DNA of 64,000 nt from Archaeoglobaceae archaeon (GTDB lineage Archaea; Halobacteriota; Archaeoglobi; Archaeoglobales; Archaeoglobaceae). The stretch covers positions 372,001-436,000 of the forward strand of contig JAVYOO010000001.1 in the NCBI GenBank assembly GCA_038734275.1, given 5' to 3'. Shown here piece by piece: positions 25,010-33,367 of this stretch (the first letter of the stretch is position 1; the number at the start of each line of letters is the position of its first letter). Under the pieces are notes generated by a model. That model searched no databases. It was not told the origin of the DNA and worked only from the letters and a program-made list of their open reading frames with translations. The translations under genes and the position numbers were made by a program.

Positions 25010-25612
25010 ATGCTTAAAGGAGTTTACTTCATCACCGACTCAAAGTTTGGAAAACATGAAGATTTGGCAAAAAAAGCCCTTGAGTTAGGTGTTAGGCTAA
25101 TTCAGTTTAGAGAAAAGAAAATGAAGGATCGGGAATTGCTTAAGGTAGCAAAAAAACTACGTGAGCTAACTGAAAGTTATGACGCACTGCTAATTATAAA
25201 CGACCGTATTGATCTTGCTTTGGCTTGCGAAGCTGACGGTGTGCATTTGGGTCAAGAAGATTTGCCCTTAGAAGTTGCAAGAGAGTTGTTCGACGGGATC
25301 ATTGGCGTTTCGGTTCACAGCGTTGAAGAAGCAAGAGAAGCAAAAAAGGCAGACTATCTTGGTGCTGGTCCAGTTTTTGCGACAACTACGAAGGAAGATG
25401 CAAAAGCACCGATTGGGGTTGATGGGCTGAAAAAAATCATCTTAGCCACTAATTTGCCTGTTTTCGCAATTGGAGGAATAAAGCTTGAGAATGTTAAAAG
25501 TGTGCTCGATTGCAAAGTTGCTGGCGTTGCAATTGTTTCCGCAATAGCAGGCGAAAGCAGAGAGAGGGCAAAGGATTTTATTGATCTCGTAAACAAATAT
25601 TTGGGCTTATGA
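25010..25612 (+). CDS. thiE: Thiamine-phosphate synthase
   Basis: This 200-residue TIM-barrel enzyme joins the pyrimidine and thiazole moieties of thiamine. It has the ThiE landmarks VYFITDSKFG, LIQFREKKM, LLIINDRIDLALACEADGVHLGQEDL, GVSVHSVEEA, YLGAGPVFATTTKEDA and VFAIGGI. The length is typical. Its stop overlaps the start of taw1 by 4 bases (ATGA), so it heads the thiE-taw1-translin-tiaS operon. A thiamine gene leading a tRNA-modification operon has no obvious functional logic. Confidence 0.95.
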   Translation: MLKGVYFITDSKFGKHEDLAKKALELGVRLIQFREKKMKDRELLKVAKKLRELTESYDALLIINDRIDLALACEADGVHLGQEDLPLEVARELFDGIIGVSVHSVEEAREAKKADYLGAGPVFATTTKEDAKAPIGVDGLKKIILATNLPVFAIGGIKLENVKSVLDCKVAGVAIVSAIAGESRERAKDFIDLVNKYLGL

Positions 25613-26484
25613 AACAGCTCTCAGACCTAAAGGGCTATCAGATTTTCAACCATTCCGCAGTGAAGACATGCTTGTGGCTCAAAAAATCGCTTAGAGACGA
25701 AGGGGTGTGCTACAAGCAGAAGTTCTATGGAATTCAGTCCCACCGATGCCTTCAGATGACTCCCGCTTTGCTATGCAACCAGGCTTGTATTCACTGCTGG
25801 CGTCCTTTGGAGCTTCTAAAGGACTTTAAAGGCTGGAATGAGCCTGAAAGGATCGTTGAAGAGAGTCTGAAGGCTCAAAAAAGACTGCTTAGTGGATTCT
25901 ACGGCACAGAAGGAATCAACAGAGTTAAGCTTAAAGAAGCGGAAAAGCCGAATCAGGTTGCAATAAGCCTACTTGGAGAGCCAACCCTTTATCCTTATCT
26001 TCCAGAGCTAATTGAATGCTATAAAAAACGCGGATTCACGACTTTTCTCGTAACGAATGGCACAAATCCAGAGATGGTTGAGAAAGTGAAGCCGACACAG
26101 CTTTACATTAGCCTCACTGCCTACAGCGAAGAAACCCATTTGACCCTTAACCGCCCAAGCAGTAATTTTTGGGCTCAAATTATGGAAAGCCTAAAAAAGA
26201 TGAAAGACTCGCAGTCAAGGACAGTTATAAGGCTAACGCTGATCAAGGGAATCAACATGGACGAAAAAGCGGTAGAGGGATTCGACAGGCTAATAAGGAT
26301 TGCTGAGCCAGACTACGTGGAGGCGAAGGCTTACATGTTCCTTGGATACTCAAGGCGAAGGCTAAAGCTTGAGAACATGCCCGAACACAGAGATGTGGTT
26401 GAGTTTAGCAAATTGCTGTGCAAAAAGGGCTATGAAATCGTTGACGAGTCTGAGCAGAGTAGAGTTTGCCTTCTGAGCCTATGA
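25609..26484 (+). CDS. taw1: tRNA 4-demethylwyosine synthase (radical SAM)
   Basis: This 291-residue radical-SAM enzyme of the TYW1/Taw1 family turns m1G37 of tRNA-Phe into 4-demethylwyosine with pyruvate carbons. The SAM cluster motif is CNQACIHCW, preceded by SHRCLQMTPALL. Other family features are FYGIQSHRC, ISLLGEPTLYPYL, FLVTNGTNPEM, YISLTAYSEE and VEAKAYMFLGYSRRRL. It lacks the flavodoxin domain, as archaeal Taw1 does. It overlaps thiE upstream and the translin gene downstream by ATGA, so translation is likely coupled. Trm5, which makes its substrate, is encoded beside it. Confidence 0.95.
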   Translation: MKQLSDLKGYQIFNHSAVKTCLWLKKSLRDEGVCYKQKFYGIQSHRCLQMTPALLCNQACIHCWRPLELLKDFKGWNEPERIVEESLKAQKRLLSGFYGTEGINRVKLKEAEKPNQVAISLLGEPTLYPYLPELIECYKKRGFTTFLVTNGTNPEMVEKVKPTQLYISLTAYSEETHLTLNRPSSNFWAQIMESLKKMKDSQSRTVIRLTLIKGINMDEKAVEGFDRLIRIAEPDYVEAKAYMFLGYSRRRLKLENMPEHRDVVEFSKLLCKKGYEIVDESEQSRVCLLSL

Positions 26485-27065
26485 GACTCGAAGACTGTCG
26501 TATTAGACTTGAGGAGCTCGAGAAAGCTCGTGAAGAGCTTTTAAAGCTTACAAGAGAACTCAGGATTCTGGCTTCGAAGTCAATCGTAGCGGTGCACTCT
26601 GGAAATATGGAGCTCGCAGAGGAGAGCATCTCTAAAGGGCTGAAAATTCTTGAAAAGATCAAAGAATTCCAGAATTGTCCCGAGATTTACTATTCGATTA
26701 CAAACGAAGCTATGCAAGAGATTGCTGAAGCGGTATTGTTCACAAAGGCTGTGAAGGGTGATTTCGATTTATCGATTGACTTCGAAGTCTCCCATTCAGC
26801 ATTCATCACAGGCTTGGCTGATGTCATTGGAGAGCTTCGCAGGTTTGCACTTTCAAGGATGATTTCCAATGAACTTGAAAAAGCTGAGAAAATTGTCGAG
26901 ATCATGGAGAAAATCTATTCAGAACTCATTTCTTTCGCGTCCTTCCCCGACAGACTTGTGCCAAATCTTAGGCAGAAGCTCGATGTTGCAAGAGCGGGAA
27001 TTGAGAGAACGAAGTCTGATCTGCTTACAGCAAGGCTCTATGCGGTTCTGGATCGGGATAGATGA
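26481..27065 (+). CDS. Translin/TRAX-like protein
   Basis: The 194-residue all-helical protein resembles archaeal translin/TRAX family members: charged helices, LTRELRILASKSIVAVHSG near the start, and DFEVSHSAFITGLADVIGELRR, where the family carries acidic residues. Eukaryotic C3PO and its archaeal relative form RNA-binding or RNase barrels that trim small RNAs and tRNA leaders. Its place between taw1 and tiaS fits an RNA role. The ATG at 26481 is chosen because it gives an ATGA overlap with taw1; an upstream start at 26466 is less likely. The 3' end overlaps tiaS by 26 bases. Nuclease competence cannot be judged by eye. Confidence 0.8.
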   Translation: MRLEDCRIRLEELEKAREELLKLTRELRILASKSIVAVHSGNMELAEESISKGLKILEKIKEFQNCPEIYYSITNEAMQEIAEAVLFTKAVKGDFDLSIDFEVSHSAFITGLADVIGELRRFALSRMISNELEKAEKIVEIMEKIYSELISFASFPDRLVPNLRQKLDVARAGIERTKSDLLTARLYAVLDRDR

Positions 27066-28290
27066 CACGGACAGCAGAAAAGGAATGTGCACAACTTATC
27101 TTGCAGTGCTCTTAATGGAAGAAATAAAAAAAATTGGCAAAGTGATTGGATTCCCAAGGCTTATAAGGCTAAATCCCACGATTCCCTTTAAAACAAGGGG
27201 AAATGGAGCGGTTAGCTTCCTTGCAGAGCTTGAAGATCTTGATCAGGCTCTGGAAATTACTGAGAAACTCGTTAAAGAATACGCTGAGCTTGAAAATGAG
27301 AACACGAATCCCGGAGTTGTTTTCGTTGAAGAAGAAAAAGCTCCTTTGTTAAGAGAATTTGCAGAAAAGGCGATAAAAGACGTTTTGAGGATTGAAGACG
27401 CTCTTGAGCTAATAGAAAAGAACCGCATTGATCATCTTAAGTTCAAGAATGGTCGCGGGCTCATTGGAGCTCTCGCCTCAGTTGGTGCACAGCTTAATGA
27501 TATCGTTTACGAGCTCATTGCTTACCGCATGCCTGAAAAAATTGGAAAACCTCGGGAATACGATAAGGAGAGCTTTTACGATCTTGACTTCGAATTCTAT
27601 CCAAAGATCTTTGACACGGTTGACTGGTGCAACGACGTTGTAATGGCGGTTCCCGGAACTCCTTGCCCTGTGCTCTTCGGCTTAAGGGGAGAAGAGCCAG
27701 AAATTCTGAAAAAAGCGCTAAAGTTCGTTAAAACAGAGCCATGCGAAAGGTGGCAGATCTTTATAACAAACCACGCCACAGACATGCATATTATCAGCAG
27801 CGAAAAAGTCGAGGATTTTCACTCCTACAGGCTAATCGGCAGAGTTGTTAAAAAGCCGTATGAGATCGTTGGTGGTCATGTTTTCTTTGAAGTCCAAACG
27901 AATTCTGGAACTTTGAAATGCTCAGCCTTTGAGCCGACCAAGCAATTCAGAAACATTGTCCGAGCCCTTATTCCGGGAGACGTTGTGGAAGTCTATGGTT
28001 CTGTCAAGAACAACACTTTAAATCTCGAAAAGCTTCGAATTGTAGAGCTTGCGAAAAAATATGTTGAGCTGAACCCGCTATGCCCAAGATGTGGAAAGAG
28101 AATGGAATCTGCAGGCAAAGGACAGGGTTTCAGATGCAGAAACTGCAAAACCAAAGCCACCGAGAAAATAAAAATTGAAGTTCCAAGAACGCTTGAGCCC
28201 GGATTCTACGAAGTCCCACCGTGTGCAAGAAGGCATTTAACGAAGCCTTTGATCAGAATAAACGCCTCAGGAAGGCATATTTTCAGATAA
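27040..28290 (+). CDS. tiaS: tRNA(Ile2) 2-agmatinylcytidine synthetase
   Basis: The 416-residue protein is TiaS, which attaches agmatine to C34 of tRNA-Ile(CAU) with ATP so that it reads AUA. It starts with the family hallmark FWIGIDDTDSRKGMCTTYLA. RLNPTIPFKTRGNGAVSF, an OB-fold-like region (VGGHVFFEVQTNSGTLKCSAFEPTKQF) and a C-terminal zinc ribbon (CPRCGKRMES..FRCRNCKTKA) follow. The frame is open upstream to 26869, but ATG 27040 gives the correct family start. It is the last gene of the operon and overlaps dapB tail-to-tail by 24 bases. Confidence 0.95.
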   Translation: MRFWIGIDDTDSRKGMCTTYLAVLLMEEIKKIGKVIGFPRLIRLNPTIPFKTRGNGAVSFLAELEDLDQALEITEKLVKEYAELENENTNPGVVFVEEEKAPLLREFAEKAIKDVLRIEDALELIEKNRIDHLKFKNGRGLIGALASVGAQLNDIVYELIAYRMPEKIGKPREYDKESFYDLDFEFYPKIFDTVDWCNDVVMAVPGTPCPVLFGLRGEEPEILKKALKFVKTEPCERWQIFITNHATDMHIISSEKVEDFHSYRLIGRVVKKPYEIVGGHVFFEVQTNSGTLKCSAFEPTKQFRNIVRALIPGDVVEVYGSVKNNTLNLEKLRIVELAKKYVELNPLCPRCGKRMESAGKGQGFRCRNCKTKATEKIKIEVPRTLEPGFYEVPPCARRHLTKPLIRINASGRHIFR

Positions 28291-29049
28291 AACGTCGAGC
28301 ATGCTGTAAATTCCCGGCTTTTCAACTCCTGCAATCCACTTCACAGCCATTATTGCTCCCTTTGCAAAGCTGTCTCTGCTCGTGGCTCTGTGCGTAATCT
28401 CCACCCGTTCCCCCTCGCCAAAGAATAGGACTGTGTGCTCTCCAACTACATCGCCCCCACGAATGCCAAAGACGCCAATCTCGTTGCCCCTCTTTCCTTC
28501 TCTGCAAAACTTCAGATCCAAAATTTTGCCTTTTTTAGCCAAAACTTCCCTTATGATCTCAGCAGTCTTTATTGCGGTCCCGCTCGGAGCATCTTTCTTC
28601 ATCTTGTGGTGAATTTCGAAGATCTCGATGTCGTAGCTATGGAGCAGTGAAGATGCGAATTCCACGATCTTGAAAAAAGCATTAACACCAATGCTGAAAT
28701 TTGGCGATATTACAGCTGGAACCTTTTTGCAATAGCTCTCCAGTTCCTTCCTTTGCTCCTCGCTGAAGCCAGTGGTGCCAATCACAAGCTTTATCCCCTT
28801 CTGCGAAGCAATCCTCGCATTCTTTATGCAGGCTTCAGGATTCGTAAAGTCCACGAGAACGTCGACGTTAAGCTTTGTAATATCATTCTCGATCAAAACG
28901 CCGATTTTTCCAACTCCAGCGAGCTCTCCCGCATCTTTTCCAACTTCAACAACATCGAAAGCCTGAAAAACTTTCAAGCCCTCATTAATTGCGTGCTTCA
29001 CGACAAGCCTTCCCATTCTACCTGCTGCTCCAGCAATTGCGAGCTTCAT
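28267..29049 (-). CDS. dapB: 4-hydroxy-tetrahydrodipicolinate reductase
   Basis: This 260-residue NAD(P)H reductase performs the second dedicated step of lysine/diaminopimelate synthesis. Landmarks are the nucleotide-binding start KLAIAGAAGRMGR, VDFTNPEACIKN, VIGTTGFSEEQ, SPNFSIGVNAFFKI and the signature IEIFEIHHKMKKDAPSGTA with the catalytic HH and Lys. It is separated from the membrane-protein gene of the dapA operon by 173 bases with its own TATA-like sequence, so it may have a promoter of its own. Confidence 0.95.
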   Translation of the reverse strand: MKLAIAGAAGRMGRLVVKHAINEGLKVFQAFDVVEVGKDAGELAGVGKIGVLIENDITKLNVDVLVDFTNPEACIKNARIASQKGIKLVIGTTGFSEEQRKELESYCKKVPAVISPNFSIGVNAFFKIVEFASSLLHSYDIEIFEIHHKMKKDAPSGTAIKTAEIIREVLAKKGKILDLKFCREGKRGNEIGVFGIRGGDVVGEHTVLFFGEGERVEITHRATSRDSFAKGAIMAVKWIAGVEKPGIYSMLDVLSENMPS

Positions 29050-29222
29050 GAAGCTAATACTCCGTTAATGTTAAAAATTTTTGGAGTGAGATTGCAAAAA
29101 CTCGATGAAATGGATTTATTGATTGAAACTCCACCATTGCACTTGGAGCCCTGCTTAAAGAGAAACTGGAGACGTTATGAAGGGCCACGGACTGAAATTC
29201 GATCGATTAAATTGAAAAAATC

Positions 29223-29741
29223 TCAAGCTTTTCTTGCTCTGTAAAGATCTCCAACTCTTGGGCTCAAGATAAGCGTTAATAGAATGTTTCCAATTGTAAG
29301 CAGTAGCATGAGTCCAAAAATTAATTTTCCCATTTGCCACGCTGGGATTAAACAAATAGTTGGAGTCAGCATCGATGCGAGTGCTCCGGAAGAGTAGAAA
29401 ACGAATTTTTTGTTTTTAGATAACTCTTTCAGGGTTTCAGGATCGACTTTTATACCAAGCACAGGGAAGAATTTAAAAATAGGATTCAAAGGAGAATTCA
29501 GCTTTGTGATTGAGGACTTTCCAACGAAGTAATATTTGAATTTAAGCCCAAGTGCTTTTCCGACAACGTAATGAGCCAAACAATGACTAAAATACCAGAA
29601 GCAGAACCAAGCAACCAAAATAACCAAGATCTGCAACGGAAAAGGAAATTGACTATAGAAAAGAATCAGAAAAAGCCCAAAAAACAAACCAAAAATCTCG
29701 AGTGTATTTCCAAGCCAAACAGGTAATCTTCGATATGGCAT
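29223..29741 (-). CDS. Integral membrane protein of unknown function
   Basis: I do not assign this ~172-residue protein to a family with confidence. It has four likely transmembrane helices: two before residue 70 (LEIFGLFFGLFLILFY and LQILVILVAWFCFWYF) and two near the C-terminus (FVFYSSGALASMLTPTICL and LIFGLMLLLTIGNILLTLIL). A conserved-looking FSHCLAHYVVGKALG sits at the end of helix two; the spaced His residues vaguely recall site-2-protease-like proteins but there is no HExxH. It starts right after dapA (ATG 29741, TTG 29744) and is probably co-transcribed with rps17e and dapA. Confidence 0.65.
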   Translation of the reverse strand: MPYRRLPVWLGNTLEIFGLFFGLFLILFYSQFPFPLQILVILVAWFCFWYFSHCLAHYVVGKALGLKFKYYFVGKSSITKLNSPLNPIFKFFPVLGIKVDPETLKELSKNKKFVFYSSGALASMLTPTICLIPAWQMGKLIFGLMLLLTIGNILLTLILSPRVGDLYRARKA

Positions 29742-29744
29742 CAA

Positions 29745-30623
29745 TTATTTTTTGATTAGCCCTAAGTCTATTAGGACTTTCTTCAGCTTTTCCGTCTTTT
29801 CAGCACTGAGCTCAACCAGCGGAAGCCTTGGCTTTCCAGCTGGCAGTCCAATTAGCTCCATTGCTTTCTTCACCGGGATCGGATTTGTGTCAATGAAAAG
29901 TGCGTCGAAAAGCGGAGAGAGTTTGTGATGAAGCTCAATAGCCTTTGCAATATTTCCACTCTCAAAGGCATTACATAATTCTTTCATCAAATGCGGTGCA
30001 ACGTTCGCAGCGACGCTTACAACTCCCTTACCGCCAATTGCGAGAATTGGAAGCGTTAGAAAATCATCGCCCGAGAGCACAACAAAATCCTTCTTTTTTA
30101 CAAGCCTTATTATATCTGAAACTTGCTTCAGATTCCCGCTTGCTTCCTTAACGCCAACGATGTTATCGATCTCAGCAAGTTTAGCCATCAATTGCGGAGA
30201 AACGTTTATTCCGGTTCTGCCCGGAATGTTGTAAACGATAAGCGGTATTGAAACTTCCTTGGCAACTGCTTTGTAGTGCTCAAGCAATCCCGCGTCATTT
30301 GGCTTGTTGTAATAAGGTGTCACAAGCATCGCAGCTTCAGCCCCAGCTTTCTCGACTTCTTTTGTGAGCCAGATCGCTTCTTTGGTCGAATTAGAACCTG
30401 AACCACCAATTACGGGTAACTTTGAAGTCTCAGCCACGAATCGAACCACTTCAACATGCTCTTCATAGCCAAGCGTCGAGGCTTCTCCAGTGGTTCCGCA
30501 GGGCACAAAGGCATCTACGTGTCTCTCCATGTAGTCAAGATCCTTTGCTAAGCCTTCATAGTCAACGCTAAAGTCTTCCTTGAAAGGAGTTATTAGTGCA
30601 GGGATTACTCCCTTGAACATCAT
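29745..30623 (-). CDS. dapA: 4-hydroxy-tetrahydrodipicolinate synthase
   Basis: This 292-residue class I aldolase condenses pyruvate with aspartate semialdehyde in lysine/diaminopimelate synthesis. Landmarks are [70 protein letters not shown] and the Schiff-base Lys in [11 protein letters not shown]. The start makes a 4-base overlap with the rps17e stop, so translation is coupled. dapB is just downstream on the same strand. Confidence 0.95.
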   Translation of the reverse strand: MMFKGVIPALITPFKEDFSVDYEGLAKDLDYMERHVDAFVPCGTTGEASTLGYEEHVEVVRFVAETSKLPVIGGSGSNSTKEAIWLTKEVEKAGAEAAMLVTPYYNKPNDAGLLEHYKAVAKEVSIPLIVYNIPGRTGINVSPQLMAKLAEIDNIVGVKEASGNLKQVSDIIRLVKKKDFVVLSGDDFLTLPILAIGGKGVVSVAANVAPHLMKELCNAFESGNIAKAIELHHKLSPLFDALFIDTNPIPVKKAMELIGLPAGKPRLPLVELSAEKTEKLKKVLIDLGLIKK

Positions 30624-30817
30624 GATCCCTTCATTCCTCTATTGACTTTCCTCGTAATGTATCCTGCAACTCTGTTGCGAATTGTCTTGCTCTTTATCGT
30701 CGTTAGTTCTGAAACAAGCTTCTTGTTTTCGTCAAAGTTCGGAGTGAACTTCTCTGGATACTTTTTTAGCAATTCATTCGCTATTATCTTTATATAGGCA
30801 GGCTTTACAGTTCCCAT
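30620..30817 (-). CDS. rps17e: 30S ribosomal protein S17e
   Basis: This 65-residue basic protein matches archaeal S17e: [36 protein letters not shown], and [18 protein letters not shown]. It is a small-subunit protein found only in archaea and eukaryotes. It leads the rps17e-dapA-membrane protein operon. A TATA-like run (GATATTTAAAACTTTATC on the plus strand, seen from the reverse side) lies about 25-35 bases upstream. Confidence 0.95.
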   Translation of the reverse strand: MGTVKPAYIKIIANELLKKYPEKFTPNFDENKKLVSELTTIKSKTIRNRVAGYITRKVNRGMKGS

Positions 30818-30920
30818 GCAATCAATAGTGGTGTGATATTTAAAACTTTATCCACTCCCGAATTTCTCAAGTTTTCAAGCATCAAAAGAAATTATTAATA
30901 AACCATTTTACACTTTTGTC

Positions 30921-31526
30921 ATGCCTAAAAAGATCCTGGAAAATTCAATTGTTCTGTTCACCCCTCCTGCATTTTATTTCGCTACCAGAGTGCTTTTAGA
31001 TCCGACAAACGTCTTTAAATATCCTGGTAACTACTGCGTTCATGCGGTTCTATACTTCTTTTCTTTCCTTGTCTTCCCCGCTTTCTATCTTAGGCTTAAA
31101 AATCAAAAAATCGGCTTATTTTGTAGTAAAAAATCATTTCTTGCAGGCTTATTCGCCTACATTCCCTTCCTACCGTTTTTCTTATTCCTTTTCGGTCCTG
31201 TTCTTGGGGCAACTGGCAAGGGAATTGAATTGCTCATACTCCTGATTCTGATGTGTCTGAATGTTTCCGCAGTGGATTTTTACGTTTGGCGTGTATGGCA
31301 GGCAAATTTCAATAAATTTGTTGGCTTTACGGTCTGGCTGATCGTTCACATTCCAGAATCAATTTTCCTCGCTCAATACGGAATCCCAAAGGTCTTATTT
31401 TTTATGATAATCACTGGAGTTGTTTTTTCAGTAGTTTACGATAAAACGAAATGCGTTGGCGGTTTAATGGCTGGGCATATTGCTATAAATGTTGGAATGG
31501 CTTTGATCAGAGGGGAGTGGTGGTAG
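30921..31526 (+). CDS. Polytopic membrane protein, CPBP-like
   Basis: The 201-residue protein has about six transmembrane helices. Near the C-terminus GGLMAGHIAINVGMALIRG resembles the last conserved motif of CPBP/Abi intramembrane proteases (His and Asn spaced by three), and VHIPESIFLAQYG may be another. The expected EExxR motif is not evident, so activity is doubtful. The start follows a TATA-like sequence (ATTATTAATAAACC) by about 20 bases. Its last four codons and stop lie antisense to the 3' strand of the RNase P RNA P1 helix. Confidence 0.65.
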   Translation: MPKKILENSIVLFTPPAFYFATRVLLDPTNVFKYPGNYCVHAVLYFFSFLVFPAFYLRLKNQKIGLFCSKKSFLAGLFAYIPFLPFFLFLFGPVLGATGKGIELLILLILMCLNVSAVDFYVWRVWQANFNKFVGFTVWLIVHIPESIFLAQYGIPKVLFFMIITGVVFSVVYDKTKCVGGLMAGHIAINVGMALIRGEWW

Positions 31527-31761
31527 TAAGCCCCCTTCTGTTCCGACGGCATCAGTCTCAGCGGCTCTAAGCCTTGCACCCAGCAGTGGGCGGATTTTTC
31601 AACCAGCAGAGGTGACCTAAGCCTTTCGGCTTCATCGCATTTCCCTCTGCCGGGATTTTTCTGTTCCGCCCAATCCCCTCTCGGGGATGCTCCTTGCGGA
31701 GCCCGCCTTTACGGGTGGGGGGACTTTCCTCCTTTCGGTAAGCCGCCCACCACCGCTCCCC
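31512..31761 (-). ncRNA. rnpB: RNase P RNA, archaeal (type-M-like)
   Basis: The minus strand holds the conserved RNase P RNA elements. GGAGGAAAGTCC (CR I) lies near the 5' end, then GCAGAGGGAAATGCGATGAA, and the CR V block GGAACAGAAGGGGGCTTA at the 3' end. P1 pairs GGGGAGCGGTGG (5', 31750-31761) with CCACCACTCCCC (3', 31512-31523), with one C-A mismatch. The total of about 250 bases is short and fits the type M RNAs of Methanococci and Archaeoglobi, which lack some helices. It processes tRNA 5' ends with protein partners. The promoter region (31762-31826) is shared divergently with rps8e. Confidence 0.93.
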
Positions 31762-31826
31762 ATAATTGTAGTTGCAAAGGCATAAAATCTTTAAGGCGAG
31801 AGTGGTAGCAAGGCAAAGGTGAGCGG

Positions 31827-32210
31827 ATGATCTTTCAGGGTAGGAGTAGAAGAAAGCCTACTGGAGGATTCTATAGGGCGCACAGAAAGAAGAGAAAGTA
31901 TGAACTTGGTGGAGAGCAGGTGCTGACGACGATTGGTGATAGGAAAGCGAAAAAGGAGAGAATGATGGGGGGAAGCTACAAGCTAAAATTGTTCGCAGAT
32001 AAATATGCAAACGTTTACGATCCAGCCCAGAAGAAGGTTGTAAAAGTAGCAATTAAAAGCGTAGTCGAGAATCCTGCCCACGTTCACTACGTAAGGCATG
32101 GAGTCATTACAAAAGGAGCAATAATACAGACCGAAATCGGAAAGGCAAAGGTTACAAACCGCCCCAGCCAGGAAGGAATTATAAATGCAGTTTTAATAGA
32201 GAGAACGTAG
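31827..32210 (+). CDS. rps8e: 30S ribosomal protein S8e
   Basis: The 127-residue basic protein is archaeal S8e: FQGRSRRKPTGGFYRAHRKK at the start, TIGDRKAKKERMMGGSYKLK and KAKVTNRPSQEGIINAVLIE at the end. S8e belongs to the small ribosomal subunit of archaea and eukaryotes. The ATG follows AAAGGTGAGCGG, which holds a GGTGA ribosome site. A TATA-like AAAATCTTTAA lies about 40 bases upstream, between it and RNase P RNA. The stop codon directly abuts a GC-rich hairpin element. Confidence 0.96.
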   Translation: MIFQGRSRRKPTGGFYRAHRKKRKYELGGEQVLTTIGDRKAKKERMMGGSYKLKLFADKYANVYDPAQKKVVKVAIKSVVENPAHVHYVRHGVITKGAIIQTEIGKAKVTNRPSQEGIINAVLIERT

Positions 32211-32276
32211 GGGGCGCCAAAAAAATCATAGTTGCATCGGCGGCGGGATAGATGCCAATGATATACGCGACGCCCC
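32211..32276. ncRNA. Candidate structured RNA, unidentified
   Basis: GGGGCG at 32211-32216 pairs with CGCCCC at 32271-32276, and an inner hairpin pairs GCATC (32234-32238) with GATGC (32251-32255), extended by TT/AA across a bulged C. The element starts at the base after the rps8e stop. On the minus strand it is preceded by TATA-like AATTTAAAG (about 32294-32302), and on the plus strand a T-rich tail follows, so either orientation is possible: a 3' UTR/terminator structure or an independent RNA. It does not fit tRNA or a C/D box RNA. Confidence 0.4.
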
Positions 32277-32507
32277 TAAGATTGTTGTTTCTTTAAATTA
32301 ATAAACCTTTCGGGGACGCATTTTGAAATGCAATAATTTTTATAAAAGCTCGAAAGTTAAGCCAATATCCGCTAAAAGTTTCCTGCTGAACTAAAGTGTT
32401 TACAAGATCTTTATCCGGTAGCTGAAGCGAATTTAATGGATTTCAATTACAGCAGCCTGTGGGGATTTGGATTTCGTAAAGCTAATCCCCAATATAAAAA
32501 TTAAAAT
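32277..32507. other. Intergenic region with promoter-like box and hairpins
   Basis: A TATA-like TTTTTATAAAAG is present at about 32337-32348 on the plus strand with no gene behind it. Downstream lie CTGCTG (32383-32388) complementary to CAGCAG (32450-32455), and GGGGATT (32461-32467) complementary to AATCCCC (32484-32490). A small RNA here is possible. Alternatively the last hairpin ends mtd transcription from the other side. Confidence 0.3.
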
Positions 32508-33332
32508 TTATTGTGGCTTGCTCACGAGTTCGGTCTTAGACAAAATCTTGCCCTCTCTCGAATGCGGATTCCTGAATAGCTTGTCTCCGTATTTCTCGAT
32601 CTCTCTTGCCTCATCAGCAAGCATCGCTGCTATGCGCATCATTTCATGTGCTGAGGCTACCAAGGGCACATAAACGTTGTAGTCCTTCTCAACAAAGCAT
32701 CCACGAACGTTAATGTCCGCAACTTTCTCTGCAATGAAGTAAGCCGCCATCGCCTTAGCCTTTGCATATGGATTGCTGAACTTGCCCGCTTCAACAGCTT
32801 TTTCTGCAGTAACGATGATCTGCGGCAATTCTGGCTTCTTTCCTGCCTTAAGATCATCAATAACCTTGTCTATTGCCTCCTGAACAACTCTCAAAGCTCC
32901 AGTTGCAGCGAGAACCTTCAGAACGTCCGCATTAAACAGTGCCATTTCTGTAGGATCCAGGAATTCCCTCCTTGCACCGATCATCGAGTCCGCATTGATG
33001 AAGATGTAGCCAAATCCTTTCTCCTTCAGCTCATCCTTTGCCTTCTTAGCGGGAGCATCACTTATCACTATAACTGGCTTCCCGGCAAAGGCTTCTCTTG
33101 CAGCCTTTGGTCCTGGCAAAGCTGCATTGGGAGATGCAACAATGATCAGATCGGGGTTGAACTCCTTAAGCTTTTCCGCGACAACCGCTTCTTCTGGTTG
33201 CATTTTTGCACCGCTTGTTACGACACGAACTTCGAGGTCCTCTCTGTCCGCCCTTTCGTCAAGCAAATATTCAAGGATTACTGCGGTGCCAATTGCACCC
33301 ATCTTCAAAACTCCTACCTTCACCTTGCTCAT
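32508..33332 (-). CDS. mtd: F420-dependent methylenetetrahydromethanopterin dehydrogenase
   Basis: The 274-residue protein is Mtd, which reversibly reduces methenyl-H4MPT to methylene-H4MPT with reduced F420 in the C1 pathway of methanogens and Archaeoglobi. Landmarks are VKVGVLKMGAIGTAVILEYLLDERADRED near the start, LIIVASPNAALPGPKAARE, VIVISDAPAKKAKDELKEKG and NSDSMIGARREFLDP-like INADSMIGARREFLDPTEMA. The frame extends to 33380, but ATG 33332 (MSKVKVGVLKMG) gives the family start. It is a single gene. Confidence 0.96.
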   Translation of the reverse strand: MSKVKVGVLKMGAIGTAVILEYLLDERADREDLEVRVVTSGAKMQPEEAVVAEKLKEFNPDLIIVASPNAALPGPKAAREAFAGKPVIVISDAPAKKAKDELKEKGFGYIFINADSMIGARREFLDPTEMALFNADVLKVLAATGALRVVQEAIDKVIDDLKAGKKPELPQIIVTAEKAVEAGKFSNPYAKAKAMAAYFIAEKVADINVRGCFVEKDYNVYVPLVASAHEMMRIAAMLADEAREIEKYGDKLFRNPHSREGKILSKTELVSKPQ

Positions 33333-33367
33333 AGCAAAAGAAATGAATAAGGCGTATTTAATACTTC

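Noticed and set aside
28753-29244. 163-codon plus-strand frame over dapB and its upstream gap
   Set aside because: Most of it is antisense to dapB and the translation resembles no family. The 29050-29222 gap is better explained as dapB promoter region.
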